Assembly: GCA_964058805.1 (NCBI GenBank)
Contig: CAXKVV010000596.1
Coordinates: forward strand, 1 to 64,000
Length of the DNA: 64,000 nt
Direction of reading: 5' to 3'
DNA from: Schoenoplectus triqueter
Taxonomy: Eukaryota > Streptophyta > Magnoliopsida > Poales > Cyperaceae
The notes below the pieces were generated by a model that saw nothing but the letters and a program-made list of their open reading frames with translations, had not been told where the DNA came from and ran no database searches. This document shows, in pieces, positions 38,204 through 48,356 of the stretch (positions are counted from its first letter, which is position 1; every line of letters starts with the position of its first letter). A program made the position numbers and the translations under genes.

Positions 38204-39406
38204 TTAACAACATAGTGGGCACTTAACTAGACCATTTTCATTGCAGTCCACACACTTTGCCATCTTATTATTGTGCCCCTTCTTCGAAACAATTTTGCCA
38301 TCTTGCCCTTTCTCCAGAACTTTGCAACTTCCATTACATACCTTACACATAACAAATCTGAATCCAGCACAACCTTGGCACAGTTTTGCTTTCGGAATAA
38401 CCCGCAAAATACGAGCCAATTTACCCTCTTCTTCTAATTTGACTACTACTTCGACCCCACCTATCAGTCGCCCCTTCACAAATAACATTGGCACTTTAAC
38501 TTCTTTCAATAACACCCGTAACTCCTCCCTATAACCAGAATCCATGGAGATATCCCGCTCCATGATTTGCACACCATGGGACTCGATTGCTGACCGAACT
38601 GTGTTGCAATCTTCAAAGGTCTTTCGGATTCCATGCAAGGTGGTAGTATAAAGGACTAATGCATTTTCACCACCTGGTGGGCACTTCTCCTCGAAGTTTT
38701 TGAGCAGCTTATCAGCTTCACGGGTTTTAGGAGTACAAGAGACTACTTGCTTGATTTGCTCCTTTTCTTGGCAAAATTCCTGCTCAATTGAAGCTATCAG
38801 ATCTGGATCAAACAAAGGGACCAAGCTCCTTCTAGAAGATGAAGAAACCCCATCTTGATTTTTCTTCAAAACCGAGGTATTGGGGCAATTGGGAGTTCCC
38901 AGTTTTGAATTAGGAAGAGAACTGAATGGTCTCAGAACCCGATTTGAATTGAAATTACCGCTTGGAGAGCTGCTTCTCTGGAGGGGACTGTTCTCCTTTC
39001 CTCCTGGTTTTTTTCTACTAATCTTTTTAGGAGACCAGAGATTCGCTTGAGATTTGTTTAGTTTTTTGAGAGGTGACCAAACTGGTGCATCATCCTCCAG
39101 TCCCTCCATAATCTCCCATGCATTGATCACTTCAGTTTTTTCCTCTTTATTAGGGTTGGTGAACTTTTTAGATTGTGGTAGAATGAGAATAGGAACCTGT
39201 GCCTTCTTCGTTTCTTTGACTGGGACCTTGTTTTCCTCTTCATCCTCTTGTTTCTCTTCCTCTTTCTCAGAATTCAGTTTTCTGTCGAGGTTTAGAGCTC
39301 CATAGGTAGATGATTTGAGAGACACTACATGCTCGATCTTGGGGTTCCTCTCTGAATTTAAATCGAGATCGGCTGTGCAGGTCAATTTGGAGGAAATACA
39401 ACCCAT
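38204..39406 (-). CDS. Glutaredoxin-like protein with C-terminal Cys-rich domain (At5g39865-like), 400 aa
   Basis: Single-exon gene of 400 codons starting at the ATG at 39406. Residues 1-7 (MGCISSK) form an N-myristoylation-type start with a palmitoylatable Cys3. Residues 45-150 are charged and Ser-rich, with an INAWEIMEGLE motif at 95-105 seen in this plant family. A glutaredoxin fold spans about 247-337, with KVPMLFVKGRLIGG at 304-317 corresponding to the TVP/glutathione-binding region. The usual CxxC/S active site is replaced by LHGI within TTTLHGIRKTFEDC, so classical thiol-disulfide catalysis is not expected; this is known for the family. The tail has four Cys pairs (343/346, 354/357, 385/388, 396/399) resembling a DnaJ-type zinc finger. 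Membrane-tethered redox or scaffold function is an inference. No frameshift or stop is present. The family is recognised with confidence, the precise role is not known. Confidence 0.93.
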   Translation of the reverse strand: MGCISSKLTCTADLDLNSERNPKIEHVVSLKSSTYGALNLDRKLNSEKEEEKQEDEEENKVPVKETKKAQVPILILPQSKKFTNPNKEEKTEVINAWEIMEGLEDDAPVWSPLKKLNKSQANLWSPKKISRKKPGGKENSPLQRSSSPSGNFNSNRVLRPFSSLPNSKLGTPNCPNTSVLKKNQDGVSSSSRRSLVPLFDPDLIASIEQEFCQEKEQIKQVVSCTPKTREADKLLKNFEEKCPPGGENALVLYTTTLHGIRKTFEDCNTVRSAIESHGVQIMERDISMDSGYREELRVLLKEVKVPMLFVKGRLIGGVEVVVKLEEEGKLARILRVIPKAKLCQGCAGFRFVMCKVCNGSCKVLEKGQDGKIVSKKGHNNKMAKCVDCNENGLVKCPLCC

Positions 39407-39703
39407 TTTGCTGATTTATTCTCCCTTGAGGCCTCGCTTCGCCTGGTTTTGCTCCTCTTTTCGCTCGTTTTGTTTCTTTCGTTTGTGTTTATCAAATTTT
39501 CGATTTTTCGCACTTTCTGTGTGTTTGAACGCTCAAAGATCGCTCAGGGTTTTGTAATTTGTCGCTTTTTCAGTGGCTTTTTTCAGAAATTGTTTTTAAA
39601 GTAGCTTCCAAGTTCCAACGGTCGGAATATTGCATCGTTTCGGACCGACATGGCGGCGACATGTTAGCGTTATTTTTCTCCCAACGGGTGAGATCTCAGC
39701 GGT
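39407..39703 (-). promoter_or_regulatory. Leader and proximal promoter of the glutaredoxin-like gene (region)
   Basis: On the minus strand the sequence upstream of the ATG is purine-rich, as in many plant leaders. It contains 'acaaaaccctgag', which resembles a telo-box core (AAACCCT), about 150 bp upstream of the start. No convincing TATA box was found. Extent is inferred from position only. Confidence 0.35.
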
Positions 39704-39709
39704 TTGTTT

Positions 39710-39916
39710 ATGTCGACGGTGGATGCCGCTCTCTCTGCGAATCTCCGAACCAGCTGTCACGTGCAATACAAAACCTCGCGTGCTGCATCGAAAACTTCTT
39801 CTCCAGTTATTTCAGTAACGACGCCTCCATTTAGGAGTTTCTCCAATTGCACGCATACGCACTGGAAGTCTGAAATACTTGACCCTTCGTATCAGAATCA
39901 GATCGATTCAACATAA
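39710..39916 (+). CDS. Possible 5' exon or isolated ORF of unknown function, divergent from the glutaredoxin-like gene
   Basis: An ATG at 39710 (MSTVDAALSANLRTSC...) opens 68 codons before a TAA. The sequence is rich in Ser, Thr and Ala with few acidic residues up to about residue 50, as in a chloroplast transit peptide, and the DNA is less AT-rich than its surroundings. A CACGTG box lies within it near 39756. No downstream exon could be joined with confidence and the protein is not recognised. It may be the first exon of a gene whose remainder was lost, or chance. Confidence 0.25.
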   Translation: MSTVDAALSANLRTSCHVQYKTSRAASKTSSPVISVTTPPFRSFSNCTHTHWKSEILDPSYQNQIDST

Positions 39917-40294
39917 CTACATAAGAGACCACATGATGCTTCAACCGTCTCCCAACTCTATTCTACCACCCTATAGCCCTTTGTGCAACCCACTTCTGAC
40001 ATGCCTGATTTATCCTAATCTATGCTTCATAAAAGGAGTTGGGTTTGACAGGAAATGGATCAGCTGCAAGCGGCAGATAGTGGATCCCATCTAATAATAA
40101 ATCCCTCTGAATTTAATTTGAACTATTTAGATCAATCCAATGGTCGTGGTACTGTACCATACTTTTCCATACTTTCTCTATCATGAAAAGTATGATAGTG
40201 AATCCGGATTCAGATTTGACGACTACTTGGCTACATCATTGTCTCTCTTTTTCATTTAAAAGTATATTTATTGCGTGACTTGTGTCTAAGTTAC

Positions 40295-40326
<32 letters not shown>
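39917..40326. other. Intergenic sequence ending in a (TA)n tract
   Basis: No gene recognised. A TA run occupies about 40297-40326 and abuts the next fold-back element. Confidence 0.5.
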
Positions 40327-40329
<3 letters not shown>

Positions 40330-40729
40330 TAATGCTATGGTGCTTCGCGAAGTAAAAAAAAATTGTGCTTCGCGTCCGTATCTCGAATTTAAAAGTTCAA
40401 ACGGCCGATCCAAACCGTTGAGCATCATCTTCATATTGAAATATCCTTGGAGATCAAATTTTATATTTTTTTTGAATTTTTTTGATATTTTTTAGATGGG
40501 TACAAAATCACTTATTTTGGATGGTGCAGAAATCTTTAGATCAACGAACTTTGTACCCATCTAAAAAATATCAAAAAAATTCAAAAAAATATAAAATTTG
40601 ATCTCCAAGGATATATTAATATGAAGATGATGTTCAACGGTTTGAATCGGCCGTTTGAACTTTTAAATTCGAGATACGGACGCGAAGCATAAAAGATTTT
40701 TTGCTTCGCGAAGCACCATAGCATTACTC
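40327..40729. mobile_element. Fold-back MITE, family 1 copy G (403 bp)
   Basis: Exactly the same length as the other two family 1 copies and the same terminal layout ('gagtaatgctatggtgcttc' ... 'gaagcaccatagcattactc'), but diverged: the left palindrome is damaged ('gcttcgcgaagtaa') while the right is intact. It sits between TA and CT/TA tracts, outside the main cluster. Confidence 0.9.
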
Positions 40730-41977
40730 TCTCTCTCTATATATATATATATTAAATGATGCCACCATTTGTATGCCTATATCAAACTTATTATGTAACT
40801 ACTTGTATTATTACTAATTGTACAATTTTTTTTTCTAAATATATAAATACCCTTATCAATTGTTCATATAAATTTGCGGGGTTTTTTTTTTGCAGGACGA
40901 AGCATGAAGAACAACTCTAATTTTTGTAAAGCTATATATGCATTACAAGCTAATAAGATATTTCAGTTGATTTTGTTAGTGATGTCAGCAGCCCAACTCG
41001 TTGAAGACACATATTTGTACCCATGAGCTTTAATAATATGTTACCTTCTCTTGGGCTACATTAGTTTCATGTTTACAGATTGAACTAGCACAGAGAACCA
41101 TAATTTGTTTAATGCCGGATCCTTATAAGATAGAACAGGAAGTGACCGTTTGAATGATATATGTATAATACTGCTTGACAAGAAGTTAACAACGAATGCT
41201 GCTGTAGATCATTGAACAATGCATGTTGTTTTGTTAATTCATTATTCTGCAAGCCAAATTCGGAATAATTCCTCCTTTTTGTTCCCATAAATAATAAATT
41301 ACACTTCGTAAGTTTCTGCATTTTTATTTATATGGTGACCAATGTGTTACGTTCTTTAAAAGATTGATTTGTATTCTGTCCTTTTCGACTTTTTTTTTCT
41401 CACTTTATTTACTTATGAATATGCTTGAATGGATTACTTTTGCTTCTTACTTCAGTACGTTAATATCACTGTTTAATATAATGTCGTTTCAAACAAAAGG
41501 GCCCACGCATGTAGTGAGTTTTGTGATAGTGTAGGTAATGCACTAAGATGCCCCAGCACACCCAGAAAATCCAATTATGAAATTGGTAACCGAAAAAAAA
41601 TGAAAATTGTGTGAGGAAGCTAATTAAAGATAATATTCTACCTATTTAATTGTTTCATTACAAGAATAACACATCACAGAAAATAGAGCGCGATTGACAA
41701 AACAGCAAAGCAATAGGAGTTGTTATCTTAAAAAAAGATTCAACATAATTATAATGACTAAGAACATACATTCTAATAAAAAGGCTTAATTACAAAAATA
41801 TTACAGTTGTCACAAGCAAAGTGTGATTACACAAGAAAACTTTCAGGTAAGTTCAGAAAGTACATTAGGAGCTAACTAAATTTGCTTCAAGACTAGCATA
41901 TAGTTAGGGCCACAAGGAGCCTGGCTAACAAAATATTTTTTTATCTAAATGCTAAATAGAAAAAATAAATGAGACGC
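40730..41977. other. Intergenic sequence, no gene recognised
   Basis: It opens with a short CT/TA tract. A long T-run followed by 'gcaggacgaagc' near 40885 resembles a splice acceptor, but no open frame follows. The rest is AT-rich without recognisable coding or repeat structure. Confidence 0.45.
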
Positions 41978-42955
41978 TCAAGCATTACATTCACTTAACT
42001 CGGCAAAAAGAGTGGGACATCCAAGCATTACATTCAGATATCCTTCTGTTAATGCTACCAGCAAGAAGTTTTAGGGAATAGAAGCAAAAGCAAGGCAATT
42101 CTTCTTAAGCCAAGCACGGATATCTGAGCACAGAGAAATAAAGTTGTCAACACTCTGTCCACAGAAAAGTTCTTTTCTAATTGCTCCTCACATAATAGGG
42201 TCAGCTTATGTAAGCTGTATCGATCAGCCACTACGAACAAATCCTGAAGCAGTTCAACTGAAAGAGTCATGGACACTGGATGCATCATTAACAATCTGAT
42301 CTGTGTATATGAAATGAAGTACAGCCTTGAGCACCTCATCTTTCATTTCATTGATCTTGATGCAGTCCATCTTAGCATCTGCCATGGGCCCAAAGAGTTG
42401 GGTTTTAAACACCAGTGATCTTGAGGCCAACATGAATCTATGAGCAGAAATTCTCTCCTTCAATCTCAAGAATCGCATCAAATAGCTGCTCCTCCCAGAG
42501 CTTCTATATTCTAACACAACCCACAGGACAGGTCTGCACAATTCTTTGTTCACTTAAATGCAGCAGGAAATAACAACGAAACAATTGATATGATATTCTC
42601 CATTTACTGTATCGCTGTAATCAAAATTCTCCCGACCCCAGCCCTCGTGGTTTATGAAGTTATCTTCTTGAAGGTCACCAATGTAAATGTGCAATCCATT
42701 TTTGTCAAGTATTTCAAGACTGGTCACTGCCCTAACTTACTTGGCCTCACTTTCAAGGCGAAGAAAGATAGAAACACGGGACCTTTGAGGGTTGTATCAG
42801 AGTGTCCAATCATAACCACCAGCGATGAATGTCGGGGAAAAAATGTATTCTCCAACAGGGAGATTCTTTGAACCGCAGATGTAGTACATATGATGGCCAT
42901 TGGGTCTCGTTTCTCTAAAACGTAAATCTGAAGAAACGTATGAAAAGTAATGTAT
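41978..42955 (-). pseudogene. MATH-BTB (BPM-like) pseudogene, no introns visible
   Basis: On the minus strand, three frames together cover a MATH-BTB protein, the substrate-adaptor type for CUL3 ubiquitin ligases. The MATH part starts near 42955 and includes VGEYIFSPTFIAGGYDW, followed by an in-frame TGA; a stop and frame change follow near 42743. The BTB part begins near 42480 in one frame and continues with SAHRFMLASRSLVFKTQLF and AVLHFIYTDQI (about 42450-42290). It then shifts to the frame containing LFVVADRYSLHKLTLLCEEQ, and shifts again for the C-terminal helices (AWLKKNCLAFASIP, stop, then TEGYLNVMLGCPTLFAEL), ending at a TGA at 41978-41980. Several stops and at least three frame changes make it non-functional. 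The family's parent genes contain introns and none is apparent here, so a processed copy is likely but not proved. Confidence 0.85.
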
Positions 42956-43690
42956 ATCGGAGTTATTGGGAGCCCTACTTCAAAAAATAAATAAATAAAA
43001 ATTAGGAGATTTTTTGATTTGAAGCAGAGCGATATAGAATTTTCATCGGGTTCAAATTCATTAAATAATTGGATACTAAATAAAATAATAATAATTTAAT
43101 AGATATTTTTATCTAATAAAAAATATTTAAATAATAAAATTTTATATACTAAATATAACAACAAAATAAATCTCAAAATAATAAATAATCAAGTTGATAA
43201 ATAAAATTTTCTTCTACGGAGCTTTATATTTTGACATCTTTGCATAATTATTTCATTATACACGATATTAAATATTTTTTTCTCAATAAAAATAATTAGA
43301 CAATTCAAGGTACAAATTTTTTTTTCAAAAGGAATATATTACTGAAAACACTACCTAAAAATATTATTTTTCAAAATTCACGGGGGCAGCTGCCCCGGCC
43401 TTACCTGGATCTGCCCTAATTTGAAGTAATCAATCTCGAATTAACAGCCTAAGCGAAAAATTCCACCAACTGGCCCTTCCTTTCACTTCCCTTTTACGGT
43501 TTTGCTGTACTTTTTTTGGAGCAAGTAAAATTAAAAAGTTATCATTCGTTTTCCTTGATTGCTTGTGTGTGGAGAAAGGAGGCAAAGAAAGTAGTAAAGA
43601 TAAAAACTAGCAAAACAACATTACAAGCAGGGTGGATGAAGAAAGTGAGATGACGCGCCTGCAAGCAGGGGACAAGGCCGCGGAGGTAGA
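42956..43690. other. AT-rich spacer with probable old TE fragment
   Basis: No gene. A 'cgggggcagctgccccggcc' segment near 43381 followed by 'ttacctggatctgccc' resembles the ends of degenerate plant transposon families (a 'ggcgga(g)cc' type start also occurs near 46828). No terminal repeats or target duplication could be paired. Confidence 0.35.
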
Positions 43691-43698
43691 GAGATTGA

Positions 43699-44299
43699 TA
43701 GGGCTGTCAATGGGTAGGGTAAGGTACGGATGAAGTTATTTTTATATTTATATTTATTATAATTTTTTTATTCATATTTTATTTATAACCGTTAAAATTT
43801 TTTTATCTATATTCTATCCTTACTCATTAAAAATTTCAGGTAACGAACGGATAATGGTAGATAATGAGTAATAATAAAAATAATTCAATAAAAAAATTAT
43901 ATGATTTAGACAAATAAATAGCATTAAATAAATATACTAATAAAGTGCAATAATAATTAATATTTTAGATATTATATAAATCATATAATTTTTCATGTCA
44001 ATTGTTATAAAAAATATATACTAATTACTATATATATTTATATTATTTAACTATATATTTTTATTAAAAATATAAAATAATTATACTTATATATATATTT
44101 ATATAATTTATCCAATAGATAACGGATAACGAAATCCCCTTACCCATATCCATACCCGATAAGTTAACGAAATTTTTTTCTTACCCATACGCATACCCAT
44201 ACCCGATAACCTAACGAAAATAAAACCTTACCCATATCCGTCTTATCGAGTACAATACGGGTCGGGTAAACGACCAAAATGGTGTCATTGACAACCCTA
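43699..44299. mobile_element. Non-autonomous hAT-type element (MITE) with 8-bp target duplication
   Basis: The left end 'tagggctgtcaatg' and right end 'cattgacaaccta'-type sequence (44286-44299, 'cattgacaacccta') are terminal inverted repeats differing at one base. The direct repeat 'gagattga' flanks both sides (43691-43698 and 44300-44307), an exact 8-bp target duplication as made by hAT transposases. Subterminal 'ggtaagg'/'cttaccc' type repeats surround an AT-rich core. It has no transposase, so it must have been mobilised in trans. The intact duplication argues for a fairly recent insertion. Confidence 0.92.
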
Positions 44300-44439
44300 G
44301 AGATTGAGACGGAGAGAGCGACTGAGAGAGAAGGAGATGAAGAGGGGAGGGGGAGAGACGGTGTCAAGTGCGAAGTGTGAACCCAACCTCGATCGGATAG
44401 CGAGCGACTGAAATCACTGAACAGTAAATAATTCACTTA

Positions 44440-45170
44440 ATTAGGGATCACGATGGACCGGGTAGGGCCGGGTTTATATCAAATCAGAGGTCTGGTCTAT
44501 CCGGATCTTATCTCCGATCCTAAAATTGATGATTCAGTCCGTCCGTGATGCTTGACAGGCCTACCCGTCTGTACCTGCCCCGGTCCGACTTTGTCAACGA
44601 TATTTTGTTATAAAATTTTTTTAATCAAATTATTACATAATCAATTAATAAATTTTTTGGTTAACGATTTATCTCTTCTTAATATTATATCTCTATTGGA
44701 TGATTATTGTATTTAAATTAAAATATTATTAAATATTTACACCATCATAGTATAAATTATTTTTTAAATCTAAAAGTTATTAAATACTTGCACCAACTAA
44801 AGTACTCAACTTATAAATTATGATTTTAATTAAAAAAAATAATTTAAATAAATATTATATTAGTAATTTTTTTAACTTTACCTAATTTGATAAGTTACTT
44901 ATATACAATTATACATAGCACATATAAATACATATTACATGTTATCGATATTACAAATCGGACAGACGGGTCTCACCCTAAATCCGTATCCGTCCGACCC
45001 TACCCGTTTGACCTCTGGATCGGATGGATCGGCCATCGAATCGGACAGGTCCAGATAGGCCGGACGGTGAATACTGCACGGATAGGGTTGATTTACAGCT
45101 TGAACGATTTTGTTTTTCGAGTTTTCCTTCGAGAGATCATCGGCTTTGGTTGAATTATGTTCGGCCCATT
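44440..45170. mobile_element. Possible second TE with GC-rich ends and AT-rich core
   Basis: GC-rich segments rich in 'gggtagg', 'ccgtccg' and 'acccgtctg' (about 44452-44590 and 44955-45070) are roughly inverted relative to one another around an AT-rich core. 'cctacccgtctgt' at the left pairs with 'acagacgggt' at the right. This resembles the neighbouring hAT MITE in layout, but no clean termini or target duplication were found. Confidence 0.35.
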
Positions 45171-45359
45171 TTAGTTGCCAGGCCTAAATTTTAACTAATA
45201 TTGATACAACAGGTTTGACATTTGCATGTACATTTCTTTCCTTTAGTACAAAGAAAAGTTTTGCAATCTGGCCTTATTTTTTTGTGTTCATTCTAAAAAT
45301 TGAATGTAAATAAAAAAAATCCAATACCATCATGAAAAACAGAAGCAATGTAACTAAAA

Positions 45360-46131
45360 ATAAACTCAGGATTGTACACCACTCTCTATGGAAAAAGCTA
45401 CCAGAGAAACCACCCCCGGTTCTACCAGTCTCAATGGAGCGCATGAAAGTATTATAGACCTTGTCCATGAACGATTCTCTAAAGTTAGAATAGAATAATC
45501 CGATCATCTCTTATGGTTATAGAGACCCCAAACTCGCCAAATACAATTGGCAATATTTAGTCGGCCTTTGTAATCTCAAATGTGCTGGTCCATCCATTTT
45601 TGTACCAATTTGAGATGATCATCCTGATCAGAGTGCGATAACCTTTTGTGAAAAAAGAAAATTTTAAAGCTGATATTTAGTAAATAAACTGTAAATGCCA
45701 TTTATTTTTATAGTTTTCAAACAAAGCGCTCTCACGTCTCTAGCCTCAAGTTAAAACCTAAACACTCAGATACTGTTCCTTTGGATTGGGCACATATAAT
45801 ATTGAAAATTATTCGAATGGTCTAATGTAGCAAATCGATATTAATGAAGTATCAATTGGTACCAATATGTTTGATCATGACAATTTAAAAGATCTCACAT
45901 CAGATAAAAGAATAACGTATCAAGTGTCAGGGTAGATGTGAACAGAAGCCAGATCAATACCAGAAGCTTTGTGGTTTCTTATGAAATCAGTATCAACCAC
46001 ACCAGAATGCTCATTGGGATTCAATTCCATTAATTCAGGTTTAGAAGGTCCATAAAATCCTTCTAAACCAACAGCAAACAGATGGACTGCGTCTATTAAC
46101 TTCACATAAGATGCCATCTCTTCTATCAACG
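45360..46131 (-). pseudogene. GH5_7 mannan endo-1,4-beta-mannosidase relic (C-terminal exons only)
   Basis: On the minus strand, an acceptor-like 'gatatag' at about 46132 precedes an open exon (IEEMASYVKLIDAVHLFAVG, then LEGFYGPS, NEHSGVVDTDFIRNHKASG and ASVHIYPDT) that matches the middle of plant endo-beta-mannanases. The exon runs into a stop at 45920 where a Trp codon and GT donor are expected ('cacttgatacg'). Further down, LKLVQKWMDQHI followed by TGA lies near 45600; then come a frame-shifted 'active-site Glu' region and FRESFMDKVYN with a Gly-rich stretch (45480-45390). The final LW-x-LFP motif has TAG codons in place of Gln and Glu. The N-terminal half was not found. Clearly non-functional. 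Confidence 0.88.
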
Positions 46132-47070
46132 CCTATATCAAATGACCACTTTCATAGAACCAGTATTTTAAGAGGAAATATGAAAACAATGATTATTGCA
46201 AGAAAATCCATGCATTATTTTATAATGCAAACAATCTCCATGATTGATTGTGTAAGCTTACTTGGACATTGCGCATTTATTTAGAAAAAAAAATCCAATT
46301 TGAGTTTGATTATATTGGCATGCACTCGGGTCGGATCCTAATGTTGACCAGAATTTGCTATTCTAGTTCCATCTATATATTATGCATACTGCATACATAC
46401 ATACAGCACGGCGTTCATTCTCGGCATATATATACAAGTGACAAACGCTGCTAACAAATCAAGTCCATTCATTTGCACTTTCTTCAATGTCTGTATTTTC
46501 TGAGCTAAAAAATAATTTGTCTTCCAGGGGGCTTGCATTAAATGATTTATTTATTGGCGCTTACCAGTTACCAGCAAACAAAAAGCTAGGGATTCGTATT
46601 AATTATTAATTTCAATTCCAACGCATCTACCGGCTAGCGCCACGAGAGGCGATTAACGCTTCACTACGCAAAATGTTGTATATGCAGCCCAAAAAATAGG
46701 AGTGAATATATATAACTGGATTATAATTAATTAAGATGTGATTAATCGCATGAATATCTTTTAATTTTCATATCTGCGCCGGCAAAAACAATATATGTGT
46801 TACACGTGAAAATACTCGTGAATGCAGGGCGGAGCCAGGCTATGGCCGGAATTTTTTTCAAAAATATCTCAGTAATTATATATATTTTCAGACAAAAAAT
46901 AAAAAAATTATATTGAATTTTTTTTATTTTTTATTTTATTTTTTGTCTGGGCACTAGTCACATGCTACGCGTTGCATAATGTATCCAACGGTCTAGAACA
47001 CTCCGTCTACTCTATTTTTTTTTATCTCCTGCACAAACAATTACAAATAGTACAATAGGAGGGGGGAGGC
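46132..47070. other. Intergenic sequence, no gene recognised
   Basis: AT-rich. A 'gcagggcggagccaggctatgg' segment near 46826 begins a probable TE remnant. It is followed by 'cagacaaaaaat' and its inverted copy 'attttttgtctg' (about 46891-46950), forming a short hairpin. No coding was recognised. Confidence 0.4.
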
Positions 47071-48050
47071 GAAAGTTTATTAACCAATATAAATTCAAAT
47101 TCAAATATAATTATATATATTTAGTTAAGCCTCACGCCTCGCCGTGTGTGCGCGCGTAGAAATATTTTGTCTATTCTACTTTCACAAGTGCCTCTGCTAA
47201 AATGATTTCTTTTCAAATGTTAAAATTTCGCGCACAAATCAAGTAGTTCAAAAAATCTTATTATTTATTACTTTTAAATTTTTGTTTGTATTTTGATAAT
47301 TTTTGAATATGATCCTAAAATGTATGTCAAAAAGAGTAATTTCAAAATATTAAAAATAGTAAAAACTTTTTAAAAATGATAATAACTGGGTATTCTATAA
47401 CTTTTTAATATATTTTTTCAGCTGTTTAGGTCAAGATTTTGAGCACAAATTTTTAAAATTTAAATTGTAGAATTTCTGCCGAGATATTTAGAAAAGTACT
47501 ATATATCTATATTTATTTATTCTACCTTATAAACAGCATATATACTGAAATTAAATTTTGTTTGTATTTTATATTATAAACATCATATCTATTCTATATT
47601 ATAAACAACATATATAGTGGATTATTTCATTAATTTTCAGTTTTTTTAACATTTTTAAAAAACTGACAATGAGTATCAAATATCTATAACGATGAACAGT
47701 TCAAATTTTAACCAAAATCATGTTTTCTTTCCATTTTGTTTTCAGTCTTTTACCATGCATTAATAGATGGTCTAAAAAGAATAATTATAATATTTTTATT
47801 GTAAAAAAGAAAATTACCCATTGTACAATCTTATTCAGAAAAAATATTATATTTTATAAATTATCTTTATTAAATAATGAACTGATATTATTTAAAATTT
47901 AAGAGTATTTTTTAATTGATTTAGATATAAATTATATCTAAGTAAATTATATTATTTATTTATAAAATTATTAGTATTACATACAATATTTTAAAAAAAG
48001 TTAAACATTCCGTACAAACGGGCGGGTTTTTCTTTAGTATTAAAAACAAA
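47071..48050. mobile_element. ~1-kb repeat, tandem copy 1, Helitron-like 3' end
   Basis: Aligns over nearly its full length with 48357-49345, from 'taaccaatataaatt' to 'tagtattaaaaac'. It ends with 'ccgtacaaacgg', a small hairpin, then a T-rich stretch and 'ctttag|t'. In copy 2 the same place reads CTAG|T, the Helitron terminus pattern (hairpin, then CTRR, inserted before T). No replicase or helicase coding, so it would be a non-autonomous element. Confidence 0.6.
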
Positions 48051-48356
48051 CAGAACTTGTAAGTTCAATCTCACGTAGGCCCTTTATGGAGACATTGACG
48101 GATCCAGTGAGGAAGAATGGGGTTCAATGTCCCATATTTTTTTTTATCTAATTAGTAATTACATGCGATTTTGTACCACTTTTAGTATTATATTTGTGTT
48201 TTTATTAGAAAAACTCGTACTCATATGAAAATTGTTCCACCATTGAAACTCATAGTTTCAACTGAATGATTTGAATATGATTAATTTAATCAATTTTCGA
48301 CTCCCGTTGAATTTTATTTTTTGCTCCGCCCATATATGGAGATCATATATAAATGT

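Noticed and set aside
44887..45153. 88-codon plus-strand frame
   Set aside because: It lies in the GC-rich end of a TE-like segment and matches nothing recognisable.
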